A DNA stretch of 64,000 nt from Gelatiniphilus marinus (GTDB lineage Bacteria > Bacteroidota > Bacteroidia > Flavobacteriales > Flavobacteriaceae). The stretch is taken from NCBI RefSeq assembly GCF_042678305.1, contig NZ_JBHUDT010000001.1, one strand, 5' to 3'. Below, piece after piece: positions 39,367-46,807 of this stretch. Position 1 is the stretch's first letter; each line of letters begins with the position of its first letter. The position numbers were made by a program, and so were the translations under genes. The notes below the pieces were generated by a model. That model ran no database searches, was not told the origin of the DNA, and worked only from the letters and a program-made list of their open reading frames with translations.

Positions 39367-40569
39367 TTAAGGCGCAGTAGCCTTATATAAAGTCGCAGTA
39401 GTTTGAGAAGTTATGCTATACACACAATCTGCCCCTAAAAACACCGAATCTCCTTTAACTACAGGCAGCACTTTATCGTTTGAAGCAATTTTAGCCTCGC
39501 CATCTATTACTATTAAAATTTGTGCAGTTTTAGCCTTAGATTGATAGGTATCAGATTTTTTTAAATCTATTTTACTCAATTCAAAATCTGGTGCTGGCGT
39601 TCTATAAATGCGCTCCAATCCATCGTCTTTCAACTCGCCTTGCATTACATTTGGTATGGTTTCCTCAAAAGCAACATGCTTTAGTAACTCGGGCACATCG
39701 ATATGTTTTGGTGTTAAACCGCCTCGCAATACATTATCTGAATTTGCCATAAGTTCCATATTCTGGCCTTCAAGATACGCATGCGGAATACCTGCATCTT
39801 GAAAAACGGCTTCGCCTTTATTGGTTTTAACGATGTTGAAAAAATAAATAGAATAAATACCTTTATCCAAATTGTTTTTATCTGATGCGGTATCTACGGC
39901 TTTAGCAGCCCAATAATCGGGACTCGATTTATCTAGCTTACCTTCGGCATACAAGGGTAAAATCTTATCGACCAAAGGTTTTAATACGCGGTTGGTTTCT
40001 TCGGCAGATTGCTCCATCACTTTTTTGTACAAACCAAAATAACCTTCTTTATTAAAAACGGGTAGTAAACCAGTAAATTCTGGAATGTTTTTTAATCTTT
40101 CTATCAATTCGTTTTCGGGTAAAAAACCATGCAACAACCAAAACTCGCTAAGTGCCACCATAATTTCGGGTTTATGGTTATCGTCTTTGTAATTTCTGTG
40201 TGCTGCAGTTAACGGGATGCCCAACTCGTTTTCGAGCTTAAATCCTTTTTCGGCTTCAGTTTTGGTAGGGTGCACTTGAATGGACAACATGTCCTTAACA
40301 TCCAGTACTTTAAACAAAAAAGGCAAGCGACCAAATTTTTTTGCAATGTCTGCTCCTAAAATCCTGGTACACTGCGATGCTATAAAGCGATCTAGGTTTT
40401 GGCTTCCATTATCGGTAGAAATTACAGAAGGGGCATTGGCATGTGCGCCCAACCAATATTCGGCACATTTTTCGTTATTGTTTTCAAGGCCTAATAACTG
40501 GGGAATATATGTGGTTCCGCCCCAAGCGTAATTTTGTATCTTTCCTTTAAGCGCAAATAATTTAGACAT
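39367..40569 (-). CDS. manA: mannose-6-phosphate isomerase, class I
   Basis: A 400-residue zinc enzyme interconverting fructose-6-phosphate and mannose-6-phosphate, feeding GDP-mannose and surface glycans. Motifs: LKGKIQNYAWGGTTYIPQLL at the start, zinc ligands in LSIQVHPTKTEAEKGF (Gln and His) and HKPEIMVALSEFWLLHGF (Glu), and DAGIPHAYLEGQNMELMANSD (His; the active-site signature). The N-terminal and C-terminal cupin halves are both present at normal length. Confidence 0.95.
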   Translation of the reverse strand: MSKLFALKGKIQNYAWGGTTYIPQLLGLENNNEKCAEYWLGAHANAPSVISTDNGSQNLDRFIASQCTRILGADIAKKFGRLPFLFKVLDVKDMLSIQVHPTKTEAEKGFKLENELGIPLTAAHRNYKDDNHKPEIMVALSEFWLLHGFLPENELIERLKNIPEFTGLLPVFNKEGYFGLYKKVMEQSAEETNRVLKPLVDKILPLYAEGKLDKSSPDYWAAKAVDTASDKNNLDKGIYSIYFFNIVKTNKGEAVFQDAGIPHAYLEGQNMELMANSDNVLRGGLTPKHIDVPELLKHVAFEETIPNVMQGELKDDGLERIYRTPAPDFELSKIDLKKSDTYQSKAKTAQILIVIDGEAKIASNDKVLPVVKGDSVFLGADCVYSITSQTTATLYKATAP

Positions 40570-40598
40570 CCCTGTATTGGTTATTGATTAGTGAACTG

Positions 40599-40606
40599 CA
40601 AATTTA
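40599..40606 (-). promoter_or_regulatory. -7 element of the manA promoter
   Basis: On the minus strand this reads TAAATTTG, 29 nt before the manA ATG. No certain -33 element. Confidence 0.45.
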
Positions 40607-40808
40607 AACTAAACCAAGGAAAAGGGGAAATAAAAGTATATTAAGTAGGTTTTACTTTTCGTTTAAACCGAAAAAAGAAGCTGAAATTTGATTGGACAGG
40701 TCACTATTTTTAAAACATAGCTTGCTACGCATAAAAAAGCAACGATATTTATGCTATTTAATCTTTTTTATGGAATAGAAAAACATAACATCGGGCATTA
40801 TAAAGCAA

Positions 40809-40838
40809 AAAAGCAAGCTTTAAGTTAAGCTTGCTTTT
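40809..40838 (-). terminator. terminator of the tRNA-Arg gene
   Basis: A 12-bp perfect stem AAAAGCAAGCTT (40809-40820) with AAGCTTGCTTTT (40827-40838). On the minus strand it lies 12 nt after the tRNA and is followed by TTGCTTT. Confidence 0.75.
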
Positions 40839-40850
40839 AAATTAATTTAG

Positions 40851-40924
40851 TGACCATGGCAGGATTCAAACCTGCAACCTCTTGAGCCGTAATCAAGTGC
40901 GCTATTCAGTTGCGCCACATGGCC
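40851..40924 (-). tRNA. tRNA-Arg (anticodon ACG)
   Basis: The minus strand folds as a 74-nt cloverleaf. Acceptor GGCCATG pairs with CATGGTC (one G-U). The D arm is GCGC/GCGC and the anticodon stem CTTGA/TCAAG. The loop TTACGGC places ACG at 34-36, and the T arm is GCAGG-TTTGAAT-CCTGC. A34 would be converted to inosine to read CGU/CGC/CGA. The 3' CCA is not encoded. Confidence 0.93.
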
Positions 40925-40995
40925 ATTTTTGTGGATGCAAATATACATTTTTTATTAAAACTCTACCAAACTTTTATTTCAAAATTCTAAATCAT

Positions 40996-41003
40996 TATTT
41001 TTG
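40996..41003 (+). promoter_or_regulatory. -7 element overlapping the start region of the Crp/Fnr gene
   Basis: TATTTTTG ends only 3 nt before the ATG at 41007. If it is the true promoter, the mRNA would be leaderless or begin inside the first codons. Confidence 0.35.
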
Positions 41004-41006
41004 CGC

Positions 41007-41639
41007 ATGGCCAAAGCACTACTACATCAGAAATTCCATCATCTTTTAGATGATAAAATCATAGAAGAAATTAATTTATCGGGGATTTTCAAAACCTTTA
41101 AAAAAAACGATATCATTATAGATATTAACCAACCCCTAGAGCATATACCGCTTCTGCTAAGTGGCAGTATCAAAATCCTTAGAGAAGACAACGACGGTAG
41201 CGATTTGCTCATCTACTTTCTAGAATCTGGAGAAACCTGCACCATGTCGCTTACCTGCTGTATGGGCACCTCTAAAAGCAAAATTAGGGCTGTAGCCGAA
41301 AAAGACTCAAGTTTAGTATTGATACCCATTGCACTCATGCAAAAATGGTTTCATAACAACCACAGCTGGAGAAACTTTATTTTAGAAAGTTACCAAACAC
41401 GTTTTAACGAAATGCTAGAAACCATAGACAATCTCGCCTTTATGAAAATGGACGAGCGGCTATACAAGTACTTGTTAAACAAGACCAAACTCGAAAACTC
41501 TAATACCATAATTGTAAAACATTTAGATATCGCCGAAGATCTGCACACCTCTCGCGTTGTAATATCCAGATTGCTAAAACAGTTGGAAAACGAAAAAAAA
41601 ATAAAACTAAGCCGAAATAAAATTGAAGTTTTACAATAA
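41007..41639 (+). CDS. Crp/Fnr-family regulator with Cys-Cys motif
   Basis: The ATG at 41007 gives 210 residues (MAKALLHQKFHHLLDDKIIE); an upstream TTG at 41001 would add two. The N-terminal ~120 residues form a cNMP-binding-type beta roll (QPLEHIPLLLSGSIKILRED, LESGET). The C-terminal winged helix is at ~167-209 (HLDIAEDLHTSRVVISRLLK). In the beta roll, where cAMP would bind, it has Cys78, Cys84 and Cys85 (GETCTMSLTCCMG). The four-cysteine Fe-S N-terminus of FNR is absent. It sits just upstream of sulfur-handling genes, so a thiol or persulfide-sensing role is an inference. Confidence 0.85.
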   Translation: MAKALLHQKFHHLLDDKIIEEINLSGIFKTFKKNDIIIDINQPLEHIPLLLSGSIKILREDNDGSDLLIYFLESGETCTMSLTCCMGTSKSKIRAVAEKDSSLVLIPIALMQKWFHNNHSWRNFILESYQTRFNEMLETIDNLAFMKMDERLYKYLLNKTKLENSNTIIVKHLDIAEDLHTSRVVISRLLKQLENEKKIKLSRNKIEVLQ

Positions 41640-41645
41640 GTTTAT

Positions 41646-41752
41646 TGAGCGTTACCACTCGCGAAACTTCTGGAAGTTGGGCTTTCCCTACTCGCTTATT
41701 CTTCTGGTAGCTATCGGTGTCGGCGAGCTTAAACCCCGAAGCTTAGAGACAC
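41646..41752. repeat. dispersed structured repeat (GCGTTACC...GGGCTTTCC type)
   Basis: Starts GAGCGTTACC, has an imperfect hairpin GAAACTTCTGGAAGTT, then GGGCTTTCCC and later a TAGCTATCGG remnant. The flanking words GCGTTACC and GCTTTCC occur in the same order, on the opposite strand, in the repeat at 46700-46796. It fills most of the gap between the regulator and the transporter genes. Confidence 0.55.
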
Positions 41753-41826
41753 AATACTTAACGCAAAACCCGTATAAATAAAAAACAATTATAACATATA
41801 TAACAAAGTAAAGCTATAAATAAATT

Positions 41827-41834
41827 TATCTTTG
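41827..41834 (+). promoter_or_regulatory. -7 element of the sulfur-transport operon
   Basis: TATCTTTG matches TAnnTTTG, 18 nt before the ATG at 41853. The inverted repeat TTATA/TATAA around 41792-41806 lies about 40 nt upstream of the likely start; it is weak. Confidence 0.5.
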
Positions 41835-41852
41835 AGTTTTTAATACATAAAT

Positions 41853-42413
41853 ATGGAATACATTTTAAACCCTTGGCCCTGGTACGTTTCCGGCCCATTA
41901 ATAACCTTAGTTATGGCATTACTGCTGTATTTTGGCAAAACCTTTGGCATGTCGTCTAACCTTAGAACCATGTGCGCTATTGGTGGCGCGGGCAAATTTT
42001 CAGATTTTTTCAAGTTCAACTGGAAAGATCAAACATGGAACCTAATTGTAGTCTTGGGCGCTTTAATAGGTGGTTTTATAGCAACTCAATACCTATCAAA
42101 CAACACCCCTACCAACTTAAACCCACTAACCGTTTCAGAATTACAGAACATGGGTTTTAAAAACGCCGGAGCAAACTTGGTGCCCAACGAAATATTTGCT
42201 TTGGAAACTTTGAACCTAAAAAACTTACTGCTTTTAATTGTGGGCGGTTTACTTGTAGGTTTTGGTACACGCTACGCCGGTGGCTGTACTTCTGGGCACG
42301 CCATAACCGGACTAAGCAGTTTACAAAAACCATCGTTAATTGCAGTAATTGGTTTTTTTATTGGCGGATTAATTATGGCCAACTTAATGTTACCGTTAAT
42401 TTTTGAGTTATGA
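41853..42413 (+). CDS. YeeE/YedE-family sulfur transporter, first half
   Basis: A 186-residue membrane protein with about four to five hydrophobic segments. It carries the family Cys motif RYAGGCTSGHAITGLSSLQ near residues 145-163 and an earlier Cys in MCAIGGAG. YeeE/YedE proteins carry thiosulfate or related sulfane sulfur across the inner membrane through conserved cysteines. Its stop overlaps the start of the next gene by 4 bases (ATGA), so the two halves are translationally coupled and probably form one transporter. Confidence 0.9.
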   Translation: MEYILNPWPWYVSGPLITLVMALLLYFGKTFGMSSNLRTMCAIGGAGKFSDFFKFNWKDQTWNLIVVLGALIGGFIATQYLSNNTPTNLNPLTVSELQNMGFKNAGANLVPNEIFALETLNLKNLLLLIVGGLLVGFGTRYAGGCTSGHAITGLSSLQKPSLIAVIGFFIGGLIMANLMLPLIFEL

Positions 42414-42823
42414 AATTTATAAAATTCTTATTAGTTGGTATCCTGTTCGGTATTGTTTTAATCAAATCCGAAGCCGTTTCTTGGTACCGTATTTACGAAA
42501 TGTTCCGCTTTCAATCCTTTCATATGTATGGTATAATAGGCACTGCCATTGCAACGGGTTTTTTGTTTTTGCAAATCACGAAAAAAGGGTATATAAAAAG
42601 CAACAAAGGCACCCATATTGTTGTTCCAAAAAAAAACAAAGGCCTTGTTAACTACATAGTTGGAGGCATTATTTTTGGCCTAGGTTGGGCACTTGTTGGA
42701 GTGTGCCCAGGCCCAATGTACATTTTACTGGGCACCGGTATATACAGCATGCTTATTGTAATTGTTTCTGCTTTAATAGGCACATTTATTTACGGTGTTT
42801 TAAAAGACAAACTACCACATTAA
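42410..42823 (+). CDS. YeeE/YedE-family sulfur transporter, second half (DUF6691-type)
   Basis: A 137-residue membrane protein starting in the overlap ATGA. Segments: IKFLLVGILFGIVLIKSEAV, MYGIIGTAIATGFLFLQI, YIVGGIIFGLGWALVGVCPG, and a last helix. The motif GWALVGVCPGPMYILLGTG has the conserved Cys matching GGCTSGH in the first half. The next gene starts immediately after its stop (no gap), so the three are one operon. Confidence 0.9.
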   Translation: MKFIKFLLVGILFGIVLIKSEAVSWYRIYEMFRFQSFHMYGIIGTAIATGFLFLQITKKGYIKSNKGTHIVVPKKNKGLVNYIVGGIIFGLGWALVGVCPGPMYILLGTGIYSMLIVIVSALIGTFIYGVLKDKLPH

Positions 42824-43618
42824 ATGGACAGCACTCAATTGCTCGGGTACATAGGCGCATTAGTGGTAGGCCTTGTTTTAGGGCTTATTGGCGGCGGCGG
42901 CTCCATACTTACCGTACCATTATTGGTTTATTTATTGGGCTACAACCCCATTGTTGCAACCGCCTACTCTTTGTTTGTTGTAGGAACAACATCTATGGTA
43001 GGCACATATCAAAAATTCAAAAAGGGATTGGTAGATTTTAAAACAGGCTTCGCTTTTTCGTTCCCCTCATTCATAGCCGTATATTTATCTCGCAGATATT
43101 TAGTTCCGGGCATTCCCGAAAACCTTTTTAGCTTGGGCAATTTCACTTTAACAAAAGCAATGGGCATCATGGTGTTCTTTGCTATTATCATGCTTTTGGC
43201 TTCCTTTTCCATGATTAAAAACCAAAAAGAAACCCACGAGATCCCACAAAAACAAGCCTATTACAAAACCTTTTCTCAGGGTTTGGTAATTGGCACCATT
43301 ACCGGAATAATAGGTGCAGGTGGTGGCTTTTTATACGTTCCCGCACTGGTACTTTGGGCAAATATACCTATGAAAAAAGCCGTTGGCACCTCCTTGATTA
43401 TTGTTACCATAAATTCCTTAATCGGGTTTACGGGCGATATTCAAACCCTGGAAATCGAGTGGCTATTTCTGCTCACATTTACTTTAATTTCGGTTGCAGG
43501 TATTATCATAGGCGTATTCCTATCAAAATATATAAGCGGTAACAAACTCAAAAAAAGCTTCGGTTATTTCTCTTTCATTATGGCTATTTACATTATTTAT
43601 AAAGAAACAAATACATGA
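42824..43618 (+). CDS. TauE/SafE-family sulfite exporter
   Basis: A 264-residue protein with about seven to eight membrane segments in two halves, each opening with the family's glycine-rich motif: LVLGLIGGGGSILTVPLLVY near 17-36 and TGIIGAGGGFLYVPALVLW near 160-178. The family exports sulfite or organosulfonates. Placed after the YeeE pair and before the persulfide dioxygenase, whose product is sulfite, it fits the removal of that product. Confidence 0.92.
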   Translation: MDSTQLLGYIGALVVGLVLGLIGGGGSILTVPLLVYLLGYNPIVATAYSLFVVGTTSMVGTYQKFKKGLVDFKTGFAFSFPSFIAVYLSRRYLVPGIPENLFSLGNFTLTKAMGIMVFFAIIMLLASFSMIKNQKETHEIPQKQAYYKTFSQGLVIGTITGIIGAGGGFLYVPALVLWANIPMKKAVGTSLIIVTINSLIGFTGDIQTLEIEWLFLLTFTLISVAGIIIGVFLSKYISGNKLKKSFGYFSFIMAIYIIYKETNT

Positions 43619-43620
43619 AA

Positions 43621-43634
43621 GTGACAAATGTCAC
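43621..43634. promoter_or_regulatory. palindromic operator candidate GTGAC-N4-GTCAC
   Basis: GTGACAAATGTCAC has two GTGAC half-sites in inverse order with a 4-bp centre, the geometry of Fnr-type sites (5-N4-5) but with a Crp-like half-site. Its centre is about 42 nt upstream of the transcription start expected from the -7 element at 43657-43664. That is the class II activator position. The likely ligand is the Crp/Fnr protein at 41007. Confidence 0.55.
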
Positions 43635-43656
43635 AAACAAAACCATATAGGTTTTA

Positions 43657-43664
43657 TATTTTTG
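43657..43664 (+). promoter_or_regulatory. -7 element of the MBL/rhodanese gene promoter
   Basis: TATTTTTG matches TAnnTTTG. No -33 TTTG is seen, which suits an activator-dependent promoter. The leader would be about 75 nt. Confidence 0.5.
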
Positions 43665-43745
43665 AATGATGTAATGTTGAAATAAATTCTCGCTGAGTTT
43701 ATCTTGAGAATTAGCCGAAAGACAGAAATGAAACAAAATTAAAAA

Positions 43746-45158
43746 ATGAAAATAGAACAAATTTACACAGGCTGTTTAGCCCAAGGCGCATATTATATAG
43801 AATCCAATGGCGAAGTAGCCATCATCGACCCCTTGCGCGAAACCCAGCAATATATTGATAAAGCACAACAAGAAAACGCTAAAATAAAGTATGTTTTCGA
43901 AACCCATTTTCACGCAGATTTTGTTTCGGGCCATATCGATTTAGCAAAAAAAACAGGCGCAACCATTGTTTTCGGCCCCAGTGCAGAAACAAATTACGAT
44001 GCTTATATAGCTAAAGATAACGAGGAATTTAATTTAGGAAACGTAACCATAAAAGTATTGCACACACCGGGGCATACCTTAGAGTCTGCCACCTATCTTT
44101 TAATTGACGAAAACGGAAAAAACCACGCCATTTTTTCGGGAGACACTTTGTTTTTAGGCGATGTTGGCAGACCAGATCTGGCCATAAAATCTAATCTTAC
44201 CAAAGAAGATTTGGCAGCAATGTTATACGATTCGTTACGCAATAAAATTATGCCTTTAGAAAACCATGTTATTGTATATCCAGCTCACGGAGCAGGTTCG
44301 GCTTGCGGTAAAAACCTAAGCAAGGAAACCGTTGGCATTCTAGGCGAACAGAAAAAAACCAATTACGCTTTACGCGAAGACATGACCAAAGAAGAATTTG
44401 TAAAAGAAGTGCTTGACGGTATTCCGCCACCACCACAATATTTTGCAAAAAATGCGATGATGAACAAATCGGGATACGATGATTTTGAAACCGTATTAAA
44501 AAAAGGCGATGTAGCTTTAAACCCCGAAGACTTTGAAGCTATAGCCAATCAAGAAGGTGCTTTGGTGCTCGATGTGAGACACGAAAAAGACTTTGTAAAA
44601 GCGCACATACCAAACTCTATATTTATTGGAATCCATGGCGGGTTTGCACCGTGGGTCGGGGCACTAATTACAGATTTAAAACAACCTATTTTACTGGTTG
44701 CTCCAAAAGGCAAGGAAAAAGAAACCGTTACACGATTATCCCGTGTTGGGTACGATAATACTTTAGGCTATCTTGAAGGCGGTATTGAAGCTTGGAAAGC
44801 GGCCGGAAAAGATATTGAAACCCTGGAATCTATTTCTGCCGTTGAGTTTTCTAAGCGATGTAAAAACAAAACCGTAAATACGCTAGATGTTAGAAAAGAT
44901 GGCGAATATAAATCTGAACGTTTAAAGGGCGATACCGTGCAGCACTTCCCCTTAGACTATATAAATAATAACATGAACGCCATAAACAATCAAAAAACAT
45001 ATTACCTTTATTGCGCAGGCGGTTACCGCTCGGTAATAGCGGCGTCTATTTTAAAAGCACGCGGATTTAATAATTTAGTAGATATTGCCGGTGGATATGG
45101 AGCCCTAAAAAACACCGATTTGCCTACAACTGATTTTGTTTGTCCTTCAACTTTATAA
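43746..45158 (+). CDS. MBL-fold persulfide dioxygenase fused to two rhodanese domains
   Basis: A 470-residue protein. Residues 1-~230 are a metallo-beta-lactamase fold of the ETHE1-like persulfide dioxygenase type: THFHADFVSGH (His54, His56, Asp58), HTPGHTLES (His110) and FSGDTLFLGDVGRPDLA (Asp133). The first rhodanese domain (~270-358; VLDVRHEKDFVKAHIPNSIF) has LLVAPKGKEKE where the catalytic Cys loop should be, so it is probably inactive. The second (~365-460) has YLYCAGGYRSVIAASIL with Cys423 as active site. It oxidises glutathione or other persulfide to sulfite and moves sulfane sulfur. It has its own promoter within the cluster. Confidence 0.92.
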   Translation: MKIEQIYTGCLAQGAYYIESNGEVAIIDPLRETQQYIDKAQQENAKIKYVFETHFHADFVSGHIDLAKKTGATIVFGPSAETNYDAYIAKDNEEFNLGNVTIKVLHTPGHTLESATYLLIDENGKNHAIFSGDTLFLGDVGRPDLAIKSNLTKEDLAAMLYDSLRNKIMPLENHVIVYPAHGAGSACGKNLSKETVGILGEQKKTNYALREDMTKEEFVKEVLDGIPPPPQYFAKNAMMNKSGYDDFETVLKKGDVALNPEDFEAIANQEGALVLDVRHEKDFVKAHIPNSIFIGIHGGFAPWVGALITDLKQPILLVAPKGKEKETVTRLSRVGYDNTLGYLEGGIEAWKAAGKDIETLESISAVEFSKRCKNKTVNTLDVRKDGEYKSERLKGDTVQHFPLDYINNNMNAINNQKTYYLYCAGGYRSVIAASILKARGFNNLVDIAGGYGALKNTDLPTTDFVCPSTL

Positions 45159-45177
45159 AAATGAAAAAAAAAAAAAA

Positions 45178-45447
45178 ATGAAAACAACTTTGAAAATACA
45201 AAACCTAAAATGCGGCGGTTGCGCTAATACTATTGTTAACAAATTGAATGGTTTAAACGACATATCGAAAACCAAGGTAGATAATACCAATGATTCCGTT
45301 TCTTTTAACTATGAAAATGAAGACAATCTTGAAGAAGCAAAAGCTTTATTAACAAAACTTGGCTACCCCGTTGTTGGCGATAAAAATGCCTTAACCACAA
45401 AAGCGAAATCTTTTGTGAGCTGCGCTATAGGAAGAATGCAATCGTAA
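45178..45447 (+). CDS. heavy-metal-associated (HMA/CopZ-like) domain protein
   Basis: The ATG at 45178 gives 89 residues. The HMA domain is at ~1-65 with the metal-binding LKCGGCANTIVNKL (Cys-x-x-Cys at 11 and 14); the C-terminal tail has one more Cys (FVSCAIGRMQ). It would bind Cu(I) or a similar ion in the cytoplasm. It is 19 nt behind the dioxygenase gene and is preceded by a run of 15 A residues (45164-45178) that includes the A of its ATG. An upstream ATG at 45161 gives a MKKKKK mini-frame that ends at TGA overlapping this start. Confidence 0.85.
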   Translation: MKTTLKIQNLKCGGCANTIVNKLNGLNDISKTKVDNTNDSVSFNYENEDNLEEAKALLTKLGYPVVGDKNALTTKAKSFVSCAIGRMQS

Positions 45448-45452
45448 AAAAA

Positions 45453-45485
45453 AGACCTTACAGATTTTTAATACCTGTAAGGTCT
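45453..45485 (-). terminator. Rho-independent terminator of the clpS-side minus-strand unit
   Basis: An 11-bp perfect stem AGACCTTACAG (45453-45463) with CTGTAAGGTCT (45475-45485). On the minus strand it is followed by TTTTTTT. It also lies just after the HMA gene on the plus strand, with no T run there. Confidence 0.8.
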
Positions 45486-45510
45486 GTGCAATAATAGATA
45501 TTTTAATCTG

Positions 45511-45786
45511 CTAAACTATTTCTGCGCTCAATCCTGCTTCGAGAAGCATGGAGCAACGTGGTTTTAAATCGTCGTACAAACCGGTTTTAACCGTGCATTT
45601 ACCTTTATAATGAACAAGTAAAGCACATTGCTCAGCTTGTTCTGAGGTGTGGTCGCAAGCATAAATAAGGGTTTCTATTACGTGGTCGAAGGTGTTAACA
45701 TCGTCATTGAACAACACAATTTCGTTTTGCGTTGAGATTTTTTCTTCTAATAATAATTCTTCTGATATTTTTTCTTTTGCACTCAT
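45511..45786 (-). CDS. clpS: ATP-dependent Clp protease adaptor ClpS
   Basis: A 91-residue adaptor that delivers N-degron substrates to ClpAP/ClpCP. The core has EIVLFNDDVNTFDHVIETL near 22-40 and CALLVHYKGKCTVKTGLYDDL near 56-76. These match the ClpS consensus, in which the His of VHxxGK contacts the N-degron. Length is normal. It lies at the end of a minus-strand run after prmA. Confidence 0.93.
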   Translation of the reverse strand: MSAKEKISEELLLEEKISTQNEIVLFNDDVNTFDHVIETLIYACDHTSEQAEQCALLVHYKGKCTVKTGLYDDLKPRCSMLLEAGLSAEIV

Positions 45787-45839
45787 ACCTTATTGTCTTT
45801 CAGGCATTTCACAAGAAAGGCCATTATTTAATTCTTCCA

Positions 45840-46676
45840 CTAATTTATAAATTTTAACGAAACCCAATGGTTTCTTTCTAGTTTTTCTTCAAATTTTAAC
45901 AGATATTTTTCACATTCATTTTTAATTACAGCAATGTCTTCTGTATAAAACCCGCTTAAAAACAGCATCCCGTTTTTGTTTAAACTAGTCGCGTATGCTT
46001 GCATATCTTGCAATAAAATATTGCGGTTTATATTTGCCAAAATAACATCGTATTTTTTATTTTCCAGAACCGATGCATCGCCTTCAATAACTGTAATGCA
46101 CTTACAATTATTGCGCTCTACATTTTCTAAACTATTAAGGTAGCACCAATTATCGTAATCTACGGCATCAATGGGTTTTGCGCCTTTAATTTCGGCTAAA
46201 ATGGCCAAAACGCCTGTGCCGCAGCCCATATCTAAAACGGATTTATTTGTGAAATCGTTTTTTAAGATTTGCTGAATCATCATGTGGGTGGTTTCGTGGT
46301 GGCCTGTGCCAAAACTCATTTTGGGCTCGATAACAATGTCGTATTCTGTATTGAATTTTTCATGGAATGGTGCTCGTACGGCACATTTACCGTCAACCAC
46401 AATGGGGTTGAAATTCTTTTCCCATGCTTCGTTCCAGTTGGTTTGTTCTATCTCTTCGAATGTGTAGTTAATTTTAAACTCTTCTGATTTTAATATTTGG
46501 ATATCTTCTAAAATATCTGAACGCCATTCTTCTTTTTGAATGTATGCCGTAACGCCATCTTCGTTTTCTACAAAACTTTCAAAACCGGCGTAACCGAGTT
46601 CTGCGATTAAGATTTCGGTTGCTGGTTGTACTGGTTTTACTTTAAAGTAGTAGCCTATATATATTGTATTTGACAT
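45840..46676 (-). CDS. prmA: ribosomal protein L11 methyltransferase
   Basis: A 278-residue class I SAM methyltransferase that trimethylates L11. The N-terminal substrate-recognition domain is ~1-95. Then comes the family signature MSFGTGHHETTHMMIQ, SAM motif I SVLDMGCGTGVLAILAEI, and the catalytic-region motif VILANINRNILLQDM. The order clpS-prmA-tpiA on one strand is common in Flavobacteriaceae as I recall. A repeat separates it from tpiA. Confidence 0.93.
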   Translation of the reverse strand: MSNTIYIGYYFKVKPVQPATEILIAELGYAGFESFVENEDGVTAYIQKEEWRSDILEDIQILKSEEFKINYTFEEIEQTNWNEAWEKNFNPIVVDGKCAVRAPFHEKFNTEYDIVIEPKMSFGTGHHETTHMMIQQILKNDFTNKSVLDMGCGTGVLAILAEIKGAKPIDAVDYDNWCYLNSLENVERNNCKCITVIEGDASVLENKKYDVILANINRNILLQDMQAYATSLNKNGMLFLSGFYTEDIAVIKNECEKYLLKFEEKLERNHWVSLKFIN

Positions 46677-46699
46677 TGTTATTATTGTTGATTTTGGCG

Positions 46700-46796
46700 G
46701 ATAAGTGCGTTAGCGATTGCAGTGGCATCCTTTTTTGAGGAACGAGAAAAAGATATAACGGAAAGCGCGACCCCGATTTTTATCGGGGTAACGCCC
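46700..46796. repeat. dispersed structured repeat with ACCCCGAT/ATCGGGGT hairpin
   Basis: Read on the minus strand: GGGCGTTACCCC, an 8-bp perfect hairpin (46770-46777 with 46782-46789, TTTT-type loop), then GCGCTTTCCG and a less structured ~70 nt ending AACGCACTTATCC. The word order matches the repeat at 41646-41752. It sits between tpiA and prmA. Confidence 0.6.
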
Positions 46797-46807
46797 AAAA
46801 TAATATT

